NCBI GenBank assembly: GCA_964605645.1
Contig: CAZSDJ010000013.1
Location: 1 to 38,920 of the forward strand
Direction: 5' to 3'
Length of the DNA: 38,920 bases
Origin: PXAH01 sp964605645
Lineage (GTDB): Bacteria; Omnitrophota; Gorgyraeia; Duberdicusellales; 4484-171
Shown: piece by piece, positions 24,147 to 31,413 of the stretch
Numbering within the stretch: position 1 is the first letter of the stretch
Layout: each line of letters starts with the position of its first letter
Notes under the pieces: generated by a model
Told to the model about the DNA's origin: nothing
Databases searched by the model: none
What the model saw: the letters and a program-made list of their open reading frames with translations, nothing else
Translations under genes and position numbers: made by a program

Positions 24147-24748
24147 TTAGTCTCCTTATCCATTTCTTTTAACTTTTCTATAAACTCTGGGAAAGTATTC
24201 TTATACCATTCAAAATTTTTATCAGCATAATCTTTTAATATCTGCATTTTGCTTCTTCCGTCTTGGGTATTATAATCGCCAATCATTATAGCCATTGTTT
24301 TGAAGGTGCCACCAACTCCGTTTCCTTCTGTAAAATAATCGTAATCTTCATTATTAAGACGATAATGCAAAACTGCATTTATTGTATCAACATAAAACTC
24401 ATCTGATTTATTAAAAGTAACATTTCTTTCGTTCTCAAAAAGCTCTCGGACGTTTGAAATTATTTTTAGCTTAAGTTCCCGAGGAGCTGCTAACCAAACC
24501 ATAGCAGTATTAGCTTCTCTGAGATATTTCTCTAAATCAAAATCAGATTGCTTTTTCGGTAATACACCTTCAGCAATAGCTTTATTTCTTAGTTGTCTAT
24601 CGGATACATAAGAACCTTTTCCGAAGGGGATAGGGGAGGCAAAAGAAGCTAAGCAAGAGAGCAATAATATAATAAAAAAAATATGCTTCACATAAAAATG
24701 ATAGCTCTGTTTTGTCGTTTTGTAAACAAGGAAATGATTATTTGACAA
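24143..24748 (-). CDS. Exported or membrane-anchored protein, unknown
   Basis: The 201-residue protein has an N-terminal hydrophobic segment (about residues 22-38: HIFFIILLLSCLASFASP) that looks like a signal peptide with a Cys, possibly a lipoprotein. The mature part is helical (LREANTAMVWLAAPRELKLK, NVRELFENERNVTF). I recognise no family. It precedes the zinc-ribbon gene with a 4-bp overlap. The start at 24748 gives 20 residues before the signal core, so a later start is possible. Confidence 0.55.
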   Translation of the reverse strand: MSNNHFLVYKTTKQSYHFYVKHIFFIILLLSCLASFASPIPFGKGSYVSDRQLRNKAIAEGVLPKKQSDFDLEKYLREANTAMVWLAAPRELKLKIISNVRELFENERNVTFNKSDEFYVDTINAVLHYRLNNEDYDYFTEGNGVGGTFKTMAIMIGDYNTQDGRSKMQILKDYADKNFEWYKNTFPEFIEKLKEMDKETK

Positions 24749-24778
24749 AGGATTTAGTGCGAATGGGATATAAGTAGT

Positions 24779-25300
24779 TTATACTTTGTTAATCTGATCC
24801 AAAACCTCTTCCTCTTCAATTTCAAATGTTTCTGAACAGAATTTTATATAATCTTCATAGGCTTTTCGAATAGCTTGTAATTTTTTAATAATTTTTGAAA
24901 TCAGTTTTGGGTCAGGTTTCTTTCCATATGCTTTTATTGCATTTCTGGCAAGGTGTCTTAGTCTTTTTTTGCCCTTTTTGTTTGCATACATTACCCAACC
25001 AGATAATCTTATAAGGGGCATATCAGGTCTATTTCTTTTAGTAATTTCTATTGCTTCATCCCATAGTTTAACTAATTCAGGATATTTCTTAAACACATAA
25101 TAATAAAGCAAGTTTGATGATTCTAAGACATTAGCAATTCGGATCATTGTTTTAAGGCCAGGGAGCTTATTTTTATTCTCTATCTTAGAGTAGTAGCTAG
25201 CGTCTACATTCGCTAATTTACACAATTTATAAGCTGTTATTTTTTCTCTTTGTCGGGCTCTTTTAAGAGCTTTGCCAAGGGGAGGATATTTCTTTTTCAT
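24779..25300 (-). CDS. XRE-family regulator with C-terminal helical domain
   Basis: The 173-residue protein begins at ATG 25300 (MKKKYPPLGKALKRARQREK); the longer frame from 25327 is less likely. The Cro/CI domain has the helix-turn-helix KITAYKLCKLANVDASYYSK followed by IENKNKLPGLKTMIRIANVL. The C-terminal ~100 residues are helical and charged and may dimerise or bind a signal. It is divergent from the recombinase operon. A 19-bp direct repeat lies in the shared region and is its most likely operator, so it may be the switch for integration and excision. Confidence 0.75.
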   Translation of the reverse strand: MKKKYPPLGKALKRARQREKITAYKLCKLANVDASYYSKIENKNKLPGLKTMIRIANVLESSNLLYYYVFKKYPELVKLWDEAIEITKRNRPDMPLIRLSGWVMYANKKGKKRLRHLARNAIKAYGKKPDPKLISKIIKKLQAIRKAYEDYIKFCSETFEIEEEEVLDQINKV

Positions 25301-25332
25301 AACAATATAGTAAGCGATATTAGACAAAATGT

Positions 25333-25410
25333 CAATGGTGGAAAAAAATTCAAGTATTTGCTTGACAAGTTATTTTAATGGTATATAATTCCAATGATGG
25401 ACAATAATTC
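25333..25410 (+). promoter_or_regulatory. Recombinase-operon promoter with flanking operator-like repeats
   Basis: TTGACA (25362-25367) and TATAAT (25384-25389) are spaced by 16 bp. The promoter is flanked by CAATGGTGGAAAAAAATTC (25333-25351) and CAATGATGGACAATAATTC (25392-25410), alike at 16 of 19 positions. The transcript would read the XRE, resolvase and large-recombinase genes. The two copies look like operator sites on either side of a promoter, probably for one of the two nearby XRE proteins. Confidence 0.7.
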
Positions 25411-25517
25411 CAAAAACTATTTTATGATAAATTTAGACACGAAATTAAAAAGTAGAGATAAAAATATTTTTTTAAGTAATTTAGGAATAATAATGTTTCT
25501 AAAAAGGGGGTGCTTAA

Positions 25518-25745
25518 ATGGTAAGCAGAAAAGCGTTAAAACTATCTAGAATTGGTGCTGGCTATACCCAATTAAATTTAGCTGATGAGGTGGGTATTAA
25601 AGAAAGAGATATTACACTTATTGAAACAGGCAGGAAAGAATCTTCTCCTGCAGTTGCACAGCGAATAGCAAAGGTTTTAGATACAAAAAAAGAAAAGTTA
25701 TTTCCGGAACTGTTTTTAAATGAAACAGAGGAGGTAGAAAAATGA
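25518..25745 (+). CDS. Small XRE-family regulator
   Basis: This 75-residue Cro-like protein has the helix-turn-helix YTQLNLADEVGIKERDITLI and then ETGRKESSPAVAQRIAKVL. It begins with ATG behind AAAAGGGGGTG. Its stop overlaps the resolvase start by 4 bp, so it is the first gene of the recombination operon and may control it together with the divergent XRE protein. Confidence 0.8.
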   Translation: MVSRKALKLSRIGAGYTQLNLADEVGIKERDITLIETGRKESSPAVAQRIAKVLDTKKEKLFPELFLNETEEVEK

Positions 25746-26284
25746 AGGTTGCGTTGTATTTAAGAGTTAGCACAAGAGACCAGACAAATTTAAATCAGAA
25801 ATTAAAACTCCAACAATACTGTAAAGAAAAGGATTATCAAATTGTCAATACTTACAGAGATGATGGAGTAAGCGGGGCGAAGGTTAGTAGACCAGCTTTA
25901 GACAAGATGTTGCAAGCGATGAGGCAGGGAAAGTTTGAGGCGGTTATCACGTTTCAGTATGACAGGCTTGGAAGAAGTGTTTTGCATTGCTTGCAGGTGT
26001 TGGAGGAGATGAGAAACAAGGGGGTTAGGTTTATTGCTACTTCACAAAATATAGATACATCAACTGCAATGGGTAGATACTTTGTTACAAATCTTTTAGC
26101 ATTGGCAGAAATGGAAAGAGAACTTATCAGGGAAAGGATTAATTCGGGCTTAGACAGAGCGCGCTCACAGGGTAAGAAATTGGGAAGACCGAAGGGGAGT
26201 AAAGACAGTAGAAGAAGACGGAAGAGCGGTTACTGGATGAGATGGCAAAAGGAAGGAAATAGAAGGGAGGTTTGCAATGGCTAA
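25742..26284 (+). CDS. Small serine recombinase (resolvase/invertase family)
   Basis: The 180-residue enzyme has the resolvase catalytic domain: YLRVSTRDQ with nucleophile Ser10, DDGVSGAKVSRPAL, FQYDRLGRS near 76-84, and EMERELIRERINSGL leading into the E-helix. It ends in a basic tail (LGRPKGSKDSRRRRKSGYWM) rather than a full resolvase DNA-binding domain. It may resolve or invert DNA of the element or assist the large recombinase. It overlaps its neighbours by 4 and 8 bp. Confidence 0.85.
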   Translation: MKVALYLRVSTRDQTNLNQKLKLQQYCKEKDYQIVNTYRDDGVSGAKVSRPALDKMLQAMRQGKFEAVITFQYDRLGRSVLHCLQVLEEMRNKGVRFIATSQNIDTSTAMGRYFVTNLLALAEMERELIRERINSGLDRARSQGKKLGRPKGSKDSRRRRKSGYWMRWQKEGNRREVCNG

Positions 26285-26387
26285 TCTAGTTAAAAAAGTA
26301 AAGATTAAATCAATCAAAGTATCAGAAGAAGAGAAAAAACAAAGAAGATTAAAAATTCTTGAAGCATTACTAAAAAGCAATGGATAA
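26277..26387 (+). CDS. Small basic protein between the two recombinases
   Basis: The 36-residue frame overlaps the resolvase by 8 bp and the large recombinase by 8 bp, and follows GAAGGGAGG, a strong ribosome site. It reads MANLVKKVKIKSIKVSEEEK and continues as a charged helix. Similar very small genes often precede large serine recombinases, and a 57-residue gene takes the same place before the recombinase remnant at 35151-35668. Function unknown. Confidence 0.55.
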   Translation: MANLVKKVKIKSIKVSEEEKKQRRLKILEALLKSNG

Positions 26388-27852
26388 GATTACAGCTTTA
26401 TATTCTCGGGTATCAACGGACATGCAGAGGGAGAAGGGTCTTTCTATACCCCGCCAAAAAAGGTGGTTGGAAGAGGAAGCCCGTAAAAGCAAACTCAAGA
26501 ACTTTAGGCATTATGTTGATAATGGTTATTCAGCGACCAATCAAGAAAGGTCAGACTACAAAAGATTGATAGAGGATATAAAAGAAGGCAAAGTTAATAC
26601 AGTCGGTGTTTACCAATATAACAGGATAGCAAGAGATTTAAAAGACTTACTAAATTTTGTTGAGTTATTAAAAGAAAACGATGTGGATTTTGTCTCAATA
26701 TCTGAAAATATTGATACTACCACACCTACGGGCAAACTTATGTTTAACGTTTATGGTAGCTTGGCACAATGGGAAAGAGAAATGACGGTTGAGAGGGTAA
26801 CAGAAGTAATGGACGATATGGCAAAGCGGGGAAAGTTTTGTGGAGGACAAGCTCCTTTGGGTTACAATATTAAAAATAAAAAACTCCTAAAGAACCCCGA
26901 TGAAGCAAAAACAGTAAAGAAGATATTTAATACTTTTGAAGATAAAAAAGCCTTTCGCAAGACTGCATCATTGCTTAATTCTTTAGGTTACCGGACTAAG
27001 AAAAGACATACTTTTGATGCTAAACAAATTAAGCGAACTCTTCTAAACCCAATTTATGAAGGCTATCAAACATGGGGAAAGAAGCGGCACGGTGCAACAA
27101 AAGTATCTTCTAAAGAGAATTGGATTATTGCGAAGACAGATGTTGAGCCAATCATATCCAGAAAACAATTTGAGAGAGTAGGAAGAATAATCCGCCAAAG
27201 AGATTTCACACCACCGAAGAGGTCTAAACGTATTTATCTTTTATCAACATTAATTTATTGCGGTAATTGCGGAGCCAAAATGGTAGGCAATCATTTTAAA
27301 GCGAATCGTAGTAATAAAAAAAGCTATAGCTATTATGCATGTCGGGATAATACGAATAAAGGAACTTGCAATATGAAAAGAAAAAATAAAGAAAAAGTTG
27401 ATAAATTGGTTCTGGACACTATTAAGAAAGAAGCCAAACTTCGTTTTGCAGAAATGGAAGCTAAAGAAGTTGATAAAAAAAATAATGGCAATAATAAAGG
27501 GATTGAACAGATAGAACAAATTGATAAACAAATAAAAAATATTGAGGATAAGAAAGAGAGGCTATTGACTTTGTTTGTAAACGCAGAATTTGATAAAGAC
27601 AAACTAAAAAAACACAATTCTAAGTTAGATAAAGAACAAGACCAGCTCTTAAGTCAAAAAGATAAACTTTTGCAAAAAGCTAATTCCAAGAACAAGAAAG
27701 GTACAGTGGTAACCTTAGCCCAAGTTAATAAGTTGAATGGTAATATCTATAGCTTGCCAGAAGAAACTAAACAAAAAATTATTAGAGAGTTAATAAGGAA
27801 GGTAACAATAAATAAGGAAGGTAAAATTGGCATCGAAATGTACGAATTATAA
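26380..27852 (+). CDS. Large serine recombinase (integrase of the comM element)
   Basis: The 490-residue enzyme integrates and excises the element at comM. The catalytic domain has YSRVSTDMQ with nucleophile Ser12, then the E-helix near residue 135 and a recombinase domain starting GQAPLGYN near 158. A four-cysteine zinc ribbon (CGNCGAKM ... C ... C) starts near 293, followed by a long coiled coil (about 370-430) that directs attachment-site pairing. The gene ends 25 bp before the right attachment core. Length and domain order are complete, so the element may still be mobile. Confidence 0.95.
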   Translation: MDKITALYSRVSTDMQREKGLSIPRQKRWLEEEARKSKLKNFRHYVDNGYSATNQERSDYKRLIEDIKEGKVNTVGVYQYNRIARDLKDLLNFVELLKENDVDFVSISENIDTTTPTGKLMFNVYGSLAQWEREMTVERVTEVMDDMAKRGKFCGGQAPLGYNIKNKKLLKNPDEAKTVKKIFNTFEDKKAFRKTASLLNSLGYRTKKRHTFDAKQIKRTLLNPIYEGYQTWGKKRHGATKVSSKENWIIAKTDVEPIISRKQFERVGRIIRQRDFTPPKRSKRIYLLSTLIYCGNCGAKMVGNHFKANRSNKKSYSYYACRDNTNKGTCNMKRKNKEKVDKLVLDTIKKEAKLRFAEMEAKEVDKKNNGNNKGIEQIEQIDKQIKNIEDKKERLLTLFVNAEFDKDKLKKHNSKLDKEQDQLLSQKDKLLQKANSKNKKGTVVTLAQVNKLNGNIYSLPEETKQKIIRELIRKVTINKEGKIGIEMYEL

Positions 27853-27877
27853 GGCTGGAATAGTCTATACACTGTTT

Positions 27878-27897
27878 GGCAAACCCTTGCCCGTGCG
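27878..27897 (+). other. Right attachment site (attR core)
   Basis: This is the second copy of the 20-bp core (see 10105-10124). Sequence to its right continues comM in frame (GGT TTT TTG, Gly-Phe-Leu), so comM is restored exactly when the element leaves. Confidence 0.92.
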
Positions 27898-28382
27898 GTT
27901 TTTTGTATCATCCTAAAAAGAATTGTATTTGCACAGAAAGAGAGATAGAAAAATACAGAAAAAAGATATCGGGGCCGCTTTTAGACCGGATTGATATTTC
28001 AATAGAGGTTCCGGTTGTAGATGTAAAAGATTTATCGGGAAACCAAAACATAAATAAATCTTTAGAAAGTTCAGAAAATATTCGAAAAAGAGTTTTGAAT
28101 GCAAGAAAAATCCAAAACCAGCGCCTCTACCCTGAAAATATTTATACCAATGCTGAGATGGGAAATAAGCAGATAAGAAAGTATTGTTTTCTTTCTGGCC
28201 AAGTGGAAAAGATTTTAGTTCAAGCTACTGCAAAGTTTTGCTTATCGGCACGGGCTTATTTTAAAACCATCAAAATAGCCCGCACTATCGCTGACTTAGA
28301 TTCTTCTGAAAATATTGATATTGTGCATATGGCAGAAGCCTTGCAGTATCGATATCGGGAAAATGAAACTAATACTTTTTAA
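27897..28382 (+). pseudogene. comM: comM, 3' part
   Basis: The last 161 codons of ComM, starting at the Gly of NPCPCG (GFLYHPKKNCICTEREIEKY). They contain GPLLDRIDISIEVP and the C-terminal helical domain ending RTIADLDSSENIDIVHMAEA and LQYRYR. This matches the final half of the magnesium-chelatase-like fold. A TTG at 27876 opens the frame, but there is no ribosome site, and the fragment lacks the Walker motifs, so it has no ATPase function by itself. Confidence 0.92.
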
Positions 28383-28411
28383 GAATATAAATCTGAAATT
28401 AATTGGAATAA

Positions 28412-28780
28412 ATGATGAAAAATAAACATAATTTGTTCATTGGTAATTTAGGGGAAAGTATTGCCAAGGATTATTTAAAGAAAAAAGGCTATCAAATTAT
28501 TGATCAAAATTATAGAACCAGATATGCGGAAATTGATTTAATCGCACTAAAGAGGCAAGTTTTAATTTTTATCGAGGTAAGAACTAAAATCGGTGAACGG
28601 TTTGGTTCTCCCGAGGAAACATTAACTAAAAAGAAGATAAGTAAAATTACCGGAAATTGTTTAGCTTATATCTACCAAAATGGCTGGAAGAAAGATTACC
28701 GGATAGATGCAATATGTGTGGTGTTTGCTAAGAACAAAGGGTTAGAACGAATTAGCCATTATCAAAATATTTTGTTTTAA
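28412..28780 (+). CDS. yraN: YraN family (UPF0102) nuclease-like protein
   Basis: The 122-residue protein has the UPF0102 pattern: LGESIAKDYLKKKGYQIIDQ and NYRTRYAEIDLIAL, then IFIEVRTKIGERFGSPEE, which is the D-x-E-x-K-type fold of restriction-like nucleases (E31/D and E-V-R here). It usually sits beside comM and dprA or rRNA-processing genes. It starts 30 bp after comM and is probably on the same transcript when comM is intact. Its role in DNA processing is an inference. Confidence 0.85.
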   Translation: MMKNKHNLFIGNLGESIAKDYLKKKGYQIIDQNYRTRYAEIDLIALKRQVLIFIEVRTKIGERFGSPEETLTKKKISKITGNCLAYIYQNGWKKDYRIDAICVVFAKNKGLERISHYQNILF

Positions 28781-28781
28781 G

Positions 28782-29339
28782 TTATTTTTTGAGTTGGTCT
28801 TTAAAACGATTTGAAATTTTATCGTCTTTATCGTGAGAGTGTTTTCGCCAGGAATCAAGCACCATAATTAAGGTTTTTCCACTTTCACTTTCAAAAGACC
28901 AGCGAATGCCGAGTATTAAGGCTCCGATTAGAAATTGGAGGAAATACTTAGGAACTACAAAAGATAATCCGAAAAAAATAATTGTAGTTGCAAGGAAGAA
29001 TCTTTTTTTTATTATTTTTTTTTGAGATTCGTTTTTCTTGTTTTTAGTTTTTATTGAATTTAAGTTAGCTTTTGCCTTCTTGATAATATTTTCGGGGAGA
29101 GGATCGAAGTCATTTTGCCTCTGTTTTTGGAGGGCTTTGGTTGCGATGCTGACTTGACTGAGGCAAAAACTACAATGGGCAATATGGTTTTCTAAAGATT
29201 TACGCTTGTCTTGATCTAGATTATCTTGCAGATAATCAATTAAATCTTGATTTTCGGGGCAATTTTTACCTTTTTTAGCGGCAGCCACGTTTAATTTTTC
29301 TTTTAGGTATTTTTGAATTACTTCTTTTTCTCTTTCCAT
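28782..29339 (-). CDS. Anti-sigma factor with zinc-binding anti-sigma domain and membrane helices
   Basis: The 185-residue protein has a ZAS-type anti-sigma motif (H-x3-C-x2-C in NHIAHCSFC, near residues 51-59) in an N-terminal cytoplasmic domain. A charged linker and two membrane segments near 110-128 and 132-146 follow (FFLATTIIFFGLSFVVPKYF, LQFLIGALILGIRW). It should hold the adjacent sigma factor at the membrane until a signal arrives. The gene follows the sigma gene on the minus strand and has an ECF-like promoter of its own inside the sigma gene's end, which suggests feedback control. Confidence 0.8.
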   Translation of the reverse strand: MEREKEVIQKYLKEKLNVAAAKKGKNCPENQDLIDYLQDNLDQDKRKSLENHIAHCSFCLSQVSIATKALQKQRQNDFDPLPENIIKKAKANLNSIKTKNKKNESQKKIIKKRFFLATTIIFFGLSFVVPKYFLQFLIGALILGIRWSFESESGKTLIMVLDSWRKHSHDKDDKISNRFKDQLKK

Positions 29340-29351
29340 ACGCCCCCTCTA

Positions 29352-29385
29352 ACTTATAGACGAAATGAAACTCATTTTTCTTTCA
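29352..29385 (-). promoter_or_regulatory. ECF-sigma-like promoter before the anti-sigma gene
   Basis: Read on the minus strand: TGAAAG (29385-29380), 17 bp, CGTCTATAAGT (29362-29352). It has the same boxes and spacing as 6740-6773, and GTTTCATTTCGTCTATAAGT is identical in the two. The -35 part overlaps the last codons of the sigma gene. Transcription would start within about 10 bp of the anti-sigma ATG. Confidence 0.65.
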
Positions 29386-29932
29386 TTTTTTTTAAATTAT
29401 TTTTAATTTTTTCTTTTGTCCGGGCAATAATCGTCGAAATTGTATTTATGGATAAACTTGTAATTTCTGCAATCTCTTGATGAGTTTTTTCTTCTAGGAT
29501 GTTTAAAGAAATAATGATTTTTTCTTTATCTGATAAATGTTCAATAATTGTATTAACTAAAGCAAAATCATCACGGTTGAGTAAACTTTCTTTAAAACTA
29601 TCATCTTTAAAAGTTGTAAAATCAATCGTTAAGTCTTCTCTATTGCTAATTTTTTTTCGCATATAATCGATAGTTTTGTTGGAGGAAATCATCGCCAACC
29701 ATCCGGGGAGAAATTTGATATTGTTTAACTGATTTAATTTATTGCCTTCAAAAAGAGTTAAAAAAACTTCTTGGAAAATATCTTCAATCTCATGCTGCTG
29801 ATAGCAGGAATTAATTTTTTCAATTCGCTTGCGAATTGCCCAATAGATAATTTTTCCGTATCTTTTTAAAAATATTTTCCAGGCTTTTTTGTCTTTTTCT
29901 TGGCAAAGCTTAATTAGTTTTGTTTCATTCAT
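29372..29932 (-). CDS. ECF-type RNA polymerase sigma factor
   Basis: The 186-residue sigma factor has region 2 (QHEIEDIFQEVFLTLFEGN near residues 45-63, then FLPGWLAMISSNKTIDYMRK) and region 4 with a helix-turn-helix (EKTHQEIAEITSLSINTIST near 148-167, IIARTKEKIKNNLKK). It lacks regions 1 and 3, as ECF sigma factors do. It is followed after 32 bp by its probable anti-sigma factor. The likely target promoter type is TGAAAG-N17-CGTC, found before the anti-sigma gene and before spoVG-dprA. Confidence 0.9.
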   Translation of the reverse strand: MNETKLIKLCQEKDKKAWKIFLKRYGKIIYWAIRKRIEKINSCYQQHEIEDIFQEVFLTLFEGNKLNQLNNIKFLPGWLAMISSNKTIDYMRKKISNREDLTIDFTTFKDDSFKESLLNRDDFALVNTIIEHLSDKEKIIISLNILEEKTHQEIAEITSLSINTISTIIARTKEKIKNNLKKMKEK

Positions 29933-30016
29933 GCGGCTAAATAAGGAATCTTTTTATAAGAATTTTACCCTCGATTTGAAAAACTGTAAAGCTTTTTCAT
30001 CGCTTGGTTAAAATTG

Positions 30017-30045
30017 TTGCCAAAGCAAGGTTCTGCTATTATAAT
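30017..30045 (+). promoter_or_regulatory. Sigma-70-like promoter of the DUF4870-like gene
   Basis: TTGCCA (30017-30022) and TATAAT (30040-30045) are spaced by 17 bp. The gene begins 44 bp later behind GAGGGAGG. It reads away from the divergent sigma gene. Confidence 0.7.
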
Positions 30046-30088
30046 AATTATCAATTATTAATAATATTAATTACTCGAGGGAGGTATT

Positions 30089-30415
30089 ATGGCAGATTTA
30101 AAATTAACTAAGGCGGAAATCAAAGAAGGGGCTCCTTTTGCGGCACTTTCTTATATCTTTTGTTTGTGGATTTTAGTTTTTATCTTTAAAAAGGAGAACA
30201 AATTTTCTTATTTTCATGCTCGGCAAGCCGTGGTTATCTTTTTTGCCGAGGTTGTTTGTTTGGTTTTTCAATTTGTTCCCATAATTGGAATTCTTTTTGT
30301 TTTAATTAATTTTCTCCTGATGTTTATCGCTTTATACGGGATTTATTTAGCATTAACCGGAGTCACAAAAAAGATACCGATTGTTGGTAAACTTGCTGAT
30401 AAATTTGTAATTTAA
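30089..30415 (+). CDS. DUF4870/Tic20-like small membrane protein
   Basis: The 108-residue protein has three or four hydrophobic helices (residues ~16-34, 50-72, 74-98) and the family pattern FSYFHARQAVVIF near residues 42-54, typical of DUF4870-type proteins. It is an inner-membrane protein of unknown function. It stops 3 bp before the LOG-family gene, which suggests that genes 30089-32685 are one operon from the promoter at 30017. Confidence 0.8.
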   Translation: MADLKLTKAEIKEGAPFAALSYIFCLWILVFIFKKENKFSYFHARQAVVIFFAEVVCLVFQFVPIIGILFVLINFLLMFIALYGIYLALTGVTKKIPIVGKLADKFVI

Positions 30416-30417
30416 TT

Positions 30418-31095
30418 ATGACAAAAGATATGAAACCTTATTTTAAAGACGGTTTTACTAATACTGAAACTTGGCGGGTTTTTCGAATTATGAGTGAATT
30501 TGTCGATGGCTTTGAAGAGTTGTCGGTTGTCAACAAAGGGGTTTCTTTTTTTGGTTCTAAATGTTTAACAAAAAATCATCCTTTTTATAGATTTGCTTAC
30601 AAGGCGGCTTACGATGTAACTAAAAATGATTATCAGATCATAACCGGTTCCGGGCTCGGGATTATGGAAGCGGCGAATAAAGGCGCATATGATGCTGGTG
30701 GTTTGTCAGTTGGCCTCAATATTTTGATCCCGGAAAAACAAACTCCTAATCAATATATAAATCATCTAATAGAATTTCGCTATTTTTTTGTAAGAAAGGT
30801 AATGTTTGCCAAGCATTCCCACGCGTTCGTGGTCTTTCCCGGTGGTTTTGGTACCCTTGATGAGTTGTTTGAGATTTTAGCTTTAGTCCAAACCTTGCGG
30901 ATTAAACCGGCTCCGGTAATTTTAGCCGGTAAGAAATATTGGAAAGGCCTCGTCGGTTGGCTAAAAGAAAAAGTTTTAGGCCAAGGTTGTATTGAAAAAA
31001 GAGATTTAGAGTTGTTTAAGATTGTGGATAAGCCCAAAGAGGTTTATCAGGCAATAAAAGAATTTTATCTGCCGGCTAAAAAGAAAAGAAAATAA
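30418..31095 (+). CDS. LOG-family nucleotide 5'-monophosphate phosphoribohydrolase
   Basis: The 225-residue protein has the Rossmann-like fold of the LOG/YgdH family, long misnamed lysine decarboxylase. The key motif PGGFGTLDELFE is at about residues 141-152, and ITGSGLGIMEAANKGAYDAG precedes it near 72-91. In known members, it cleaves the base from nucleoside monophosphates, including cytokinin precursors. It starts 3 bp after the DUF4870-like gene. The bacterial role of this subgroup is not settled. Confidence 0.85.
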   Translation: MTKDMKPYFKDGFTNTETWRVFRIMSEFVDGFEELSVVNKGVSFFGSKCLTKNHPFYRFAYKAAYDVTKNDYQIITGSGLGIMEAANKGAYDAGGLSVGLNILIPEKQTPNQYINHLIEFRYFFVRKVMFAKHSHAFVVFPGGFGTLDELFEILALVQTLRIKPAPVILAGKKYWKGLVGWLKEKVLGQGCIEKRDLELFKIVDKPKEVYQAIKEFYLPAKKKRK

Positions 31096-31096
31096 T

Positions 31097-31393
31097 ATGA
31101 ATTTTTTAAGAGTTTGGCAAGATATAGATTTAGAAGATATCAAGAAACATTTACTTGTAATTGGAGAACTTTCTGCGGAGTGCTTTAGCTGCCATCAGTT
31201 GGGGATAGATCGAAAAAGTCGCAGCTGCCCTCAGTGCGGAACAGTTTTTAAATATATGGGGTTTAGAAGAAAGCTGCGGGCGCAAGATTTTAAAAATTTC
31301 AAAAAAGAACGGGCCGGAGTTGTATTGATTGATTTTTTTGATTTTAAAAAAGCCTTAGGCAAAGAAGAAGCTCGAGGTTTTTTGGGGATTTAA
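31097..31393 (+). CDS. Zinc-ribbon protein, unknown
   Basis: The 98-residue protein has a zinc ribbon in the middle (ECFSCHQLGIDRKSRSCPQC near residues 31-50, followed by GTVFKYMGFRRK). The C-terminal part (RAGVVLIDFFDFKKALGKEE) may fold on to it. It sits 2 bp after the LOG-family gene and 21 bp before the ATPase gene. It is a conserved-looking small protein with no activity I can name. Confidence 0.65.
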   Translation: MNFLRVWQDIDLEDIKKHLLVIGELSAECFSCHQLGIDRKSRSCPQCGTVFKYMGFRRKLRAQDFKNFKKERAGVVLIDFFDFKKALGKEEARGFLGI

Positions 31394-31413
31394 TTTGGGA
31401 GATTTTAGTCATT

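Larger units (their letters stand above)
10105..27897. mobile_element. 17.8-kb integrative element in comM (large-serine-recombinase type)
   Basis: The element is bounded by a perfect 20-bp direct repeat (10105-10124 and 27878-27897) and splits comM in frame at the NPCPCG motif. The large serine recombinase ends 25 bp from the right repeat, as is usual for such elements. The left end carries primase-like, excisionase-like and DUF5681 genes; the middle carries exported, membrane and unknown proteins and a type I restriction-modification operon; the right end carries regulators and two serine recombinases. I see no capsid, tail, relaxase or secretion genes, so it is best called an integrative or mobilisable genomic island. 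Confidence 0.92.

Noticed and set aside
10105..27897. Prophage or conjugative element
   Set aside because: DUF5681 and a primase-like gene hint at phage ancestry, but no terminase, portal, capsid, tail, relaxase or type IV secretion genes are visible.
27876..28382. A separate gene starting at TTG 27876 (MANPCPCG)
   Set aside because: It has no ribosome site and continues the comM frame exactly; it is the 3' half of comM.
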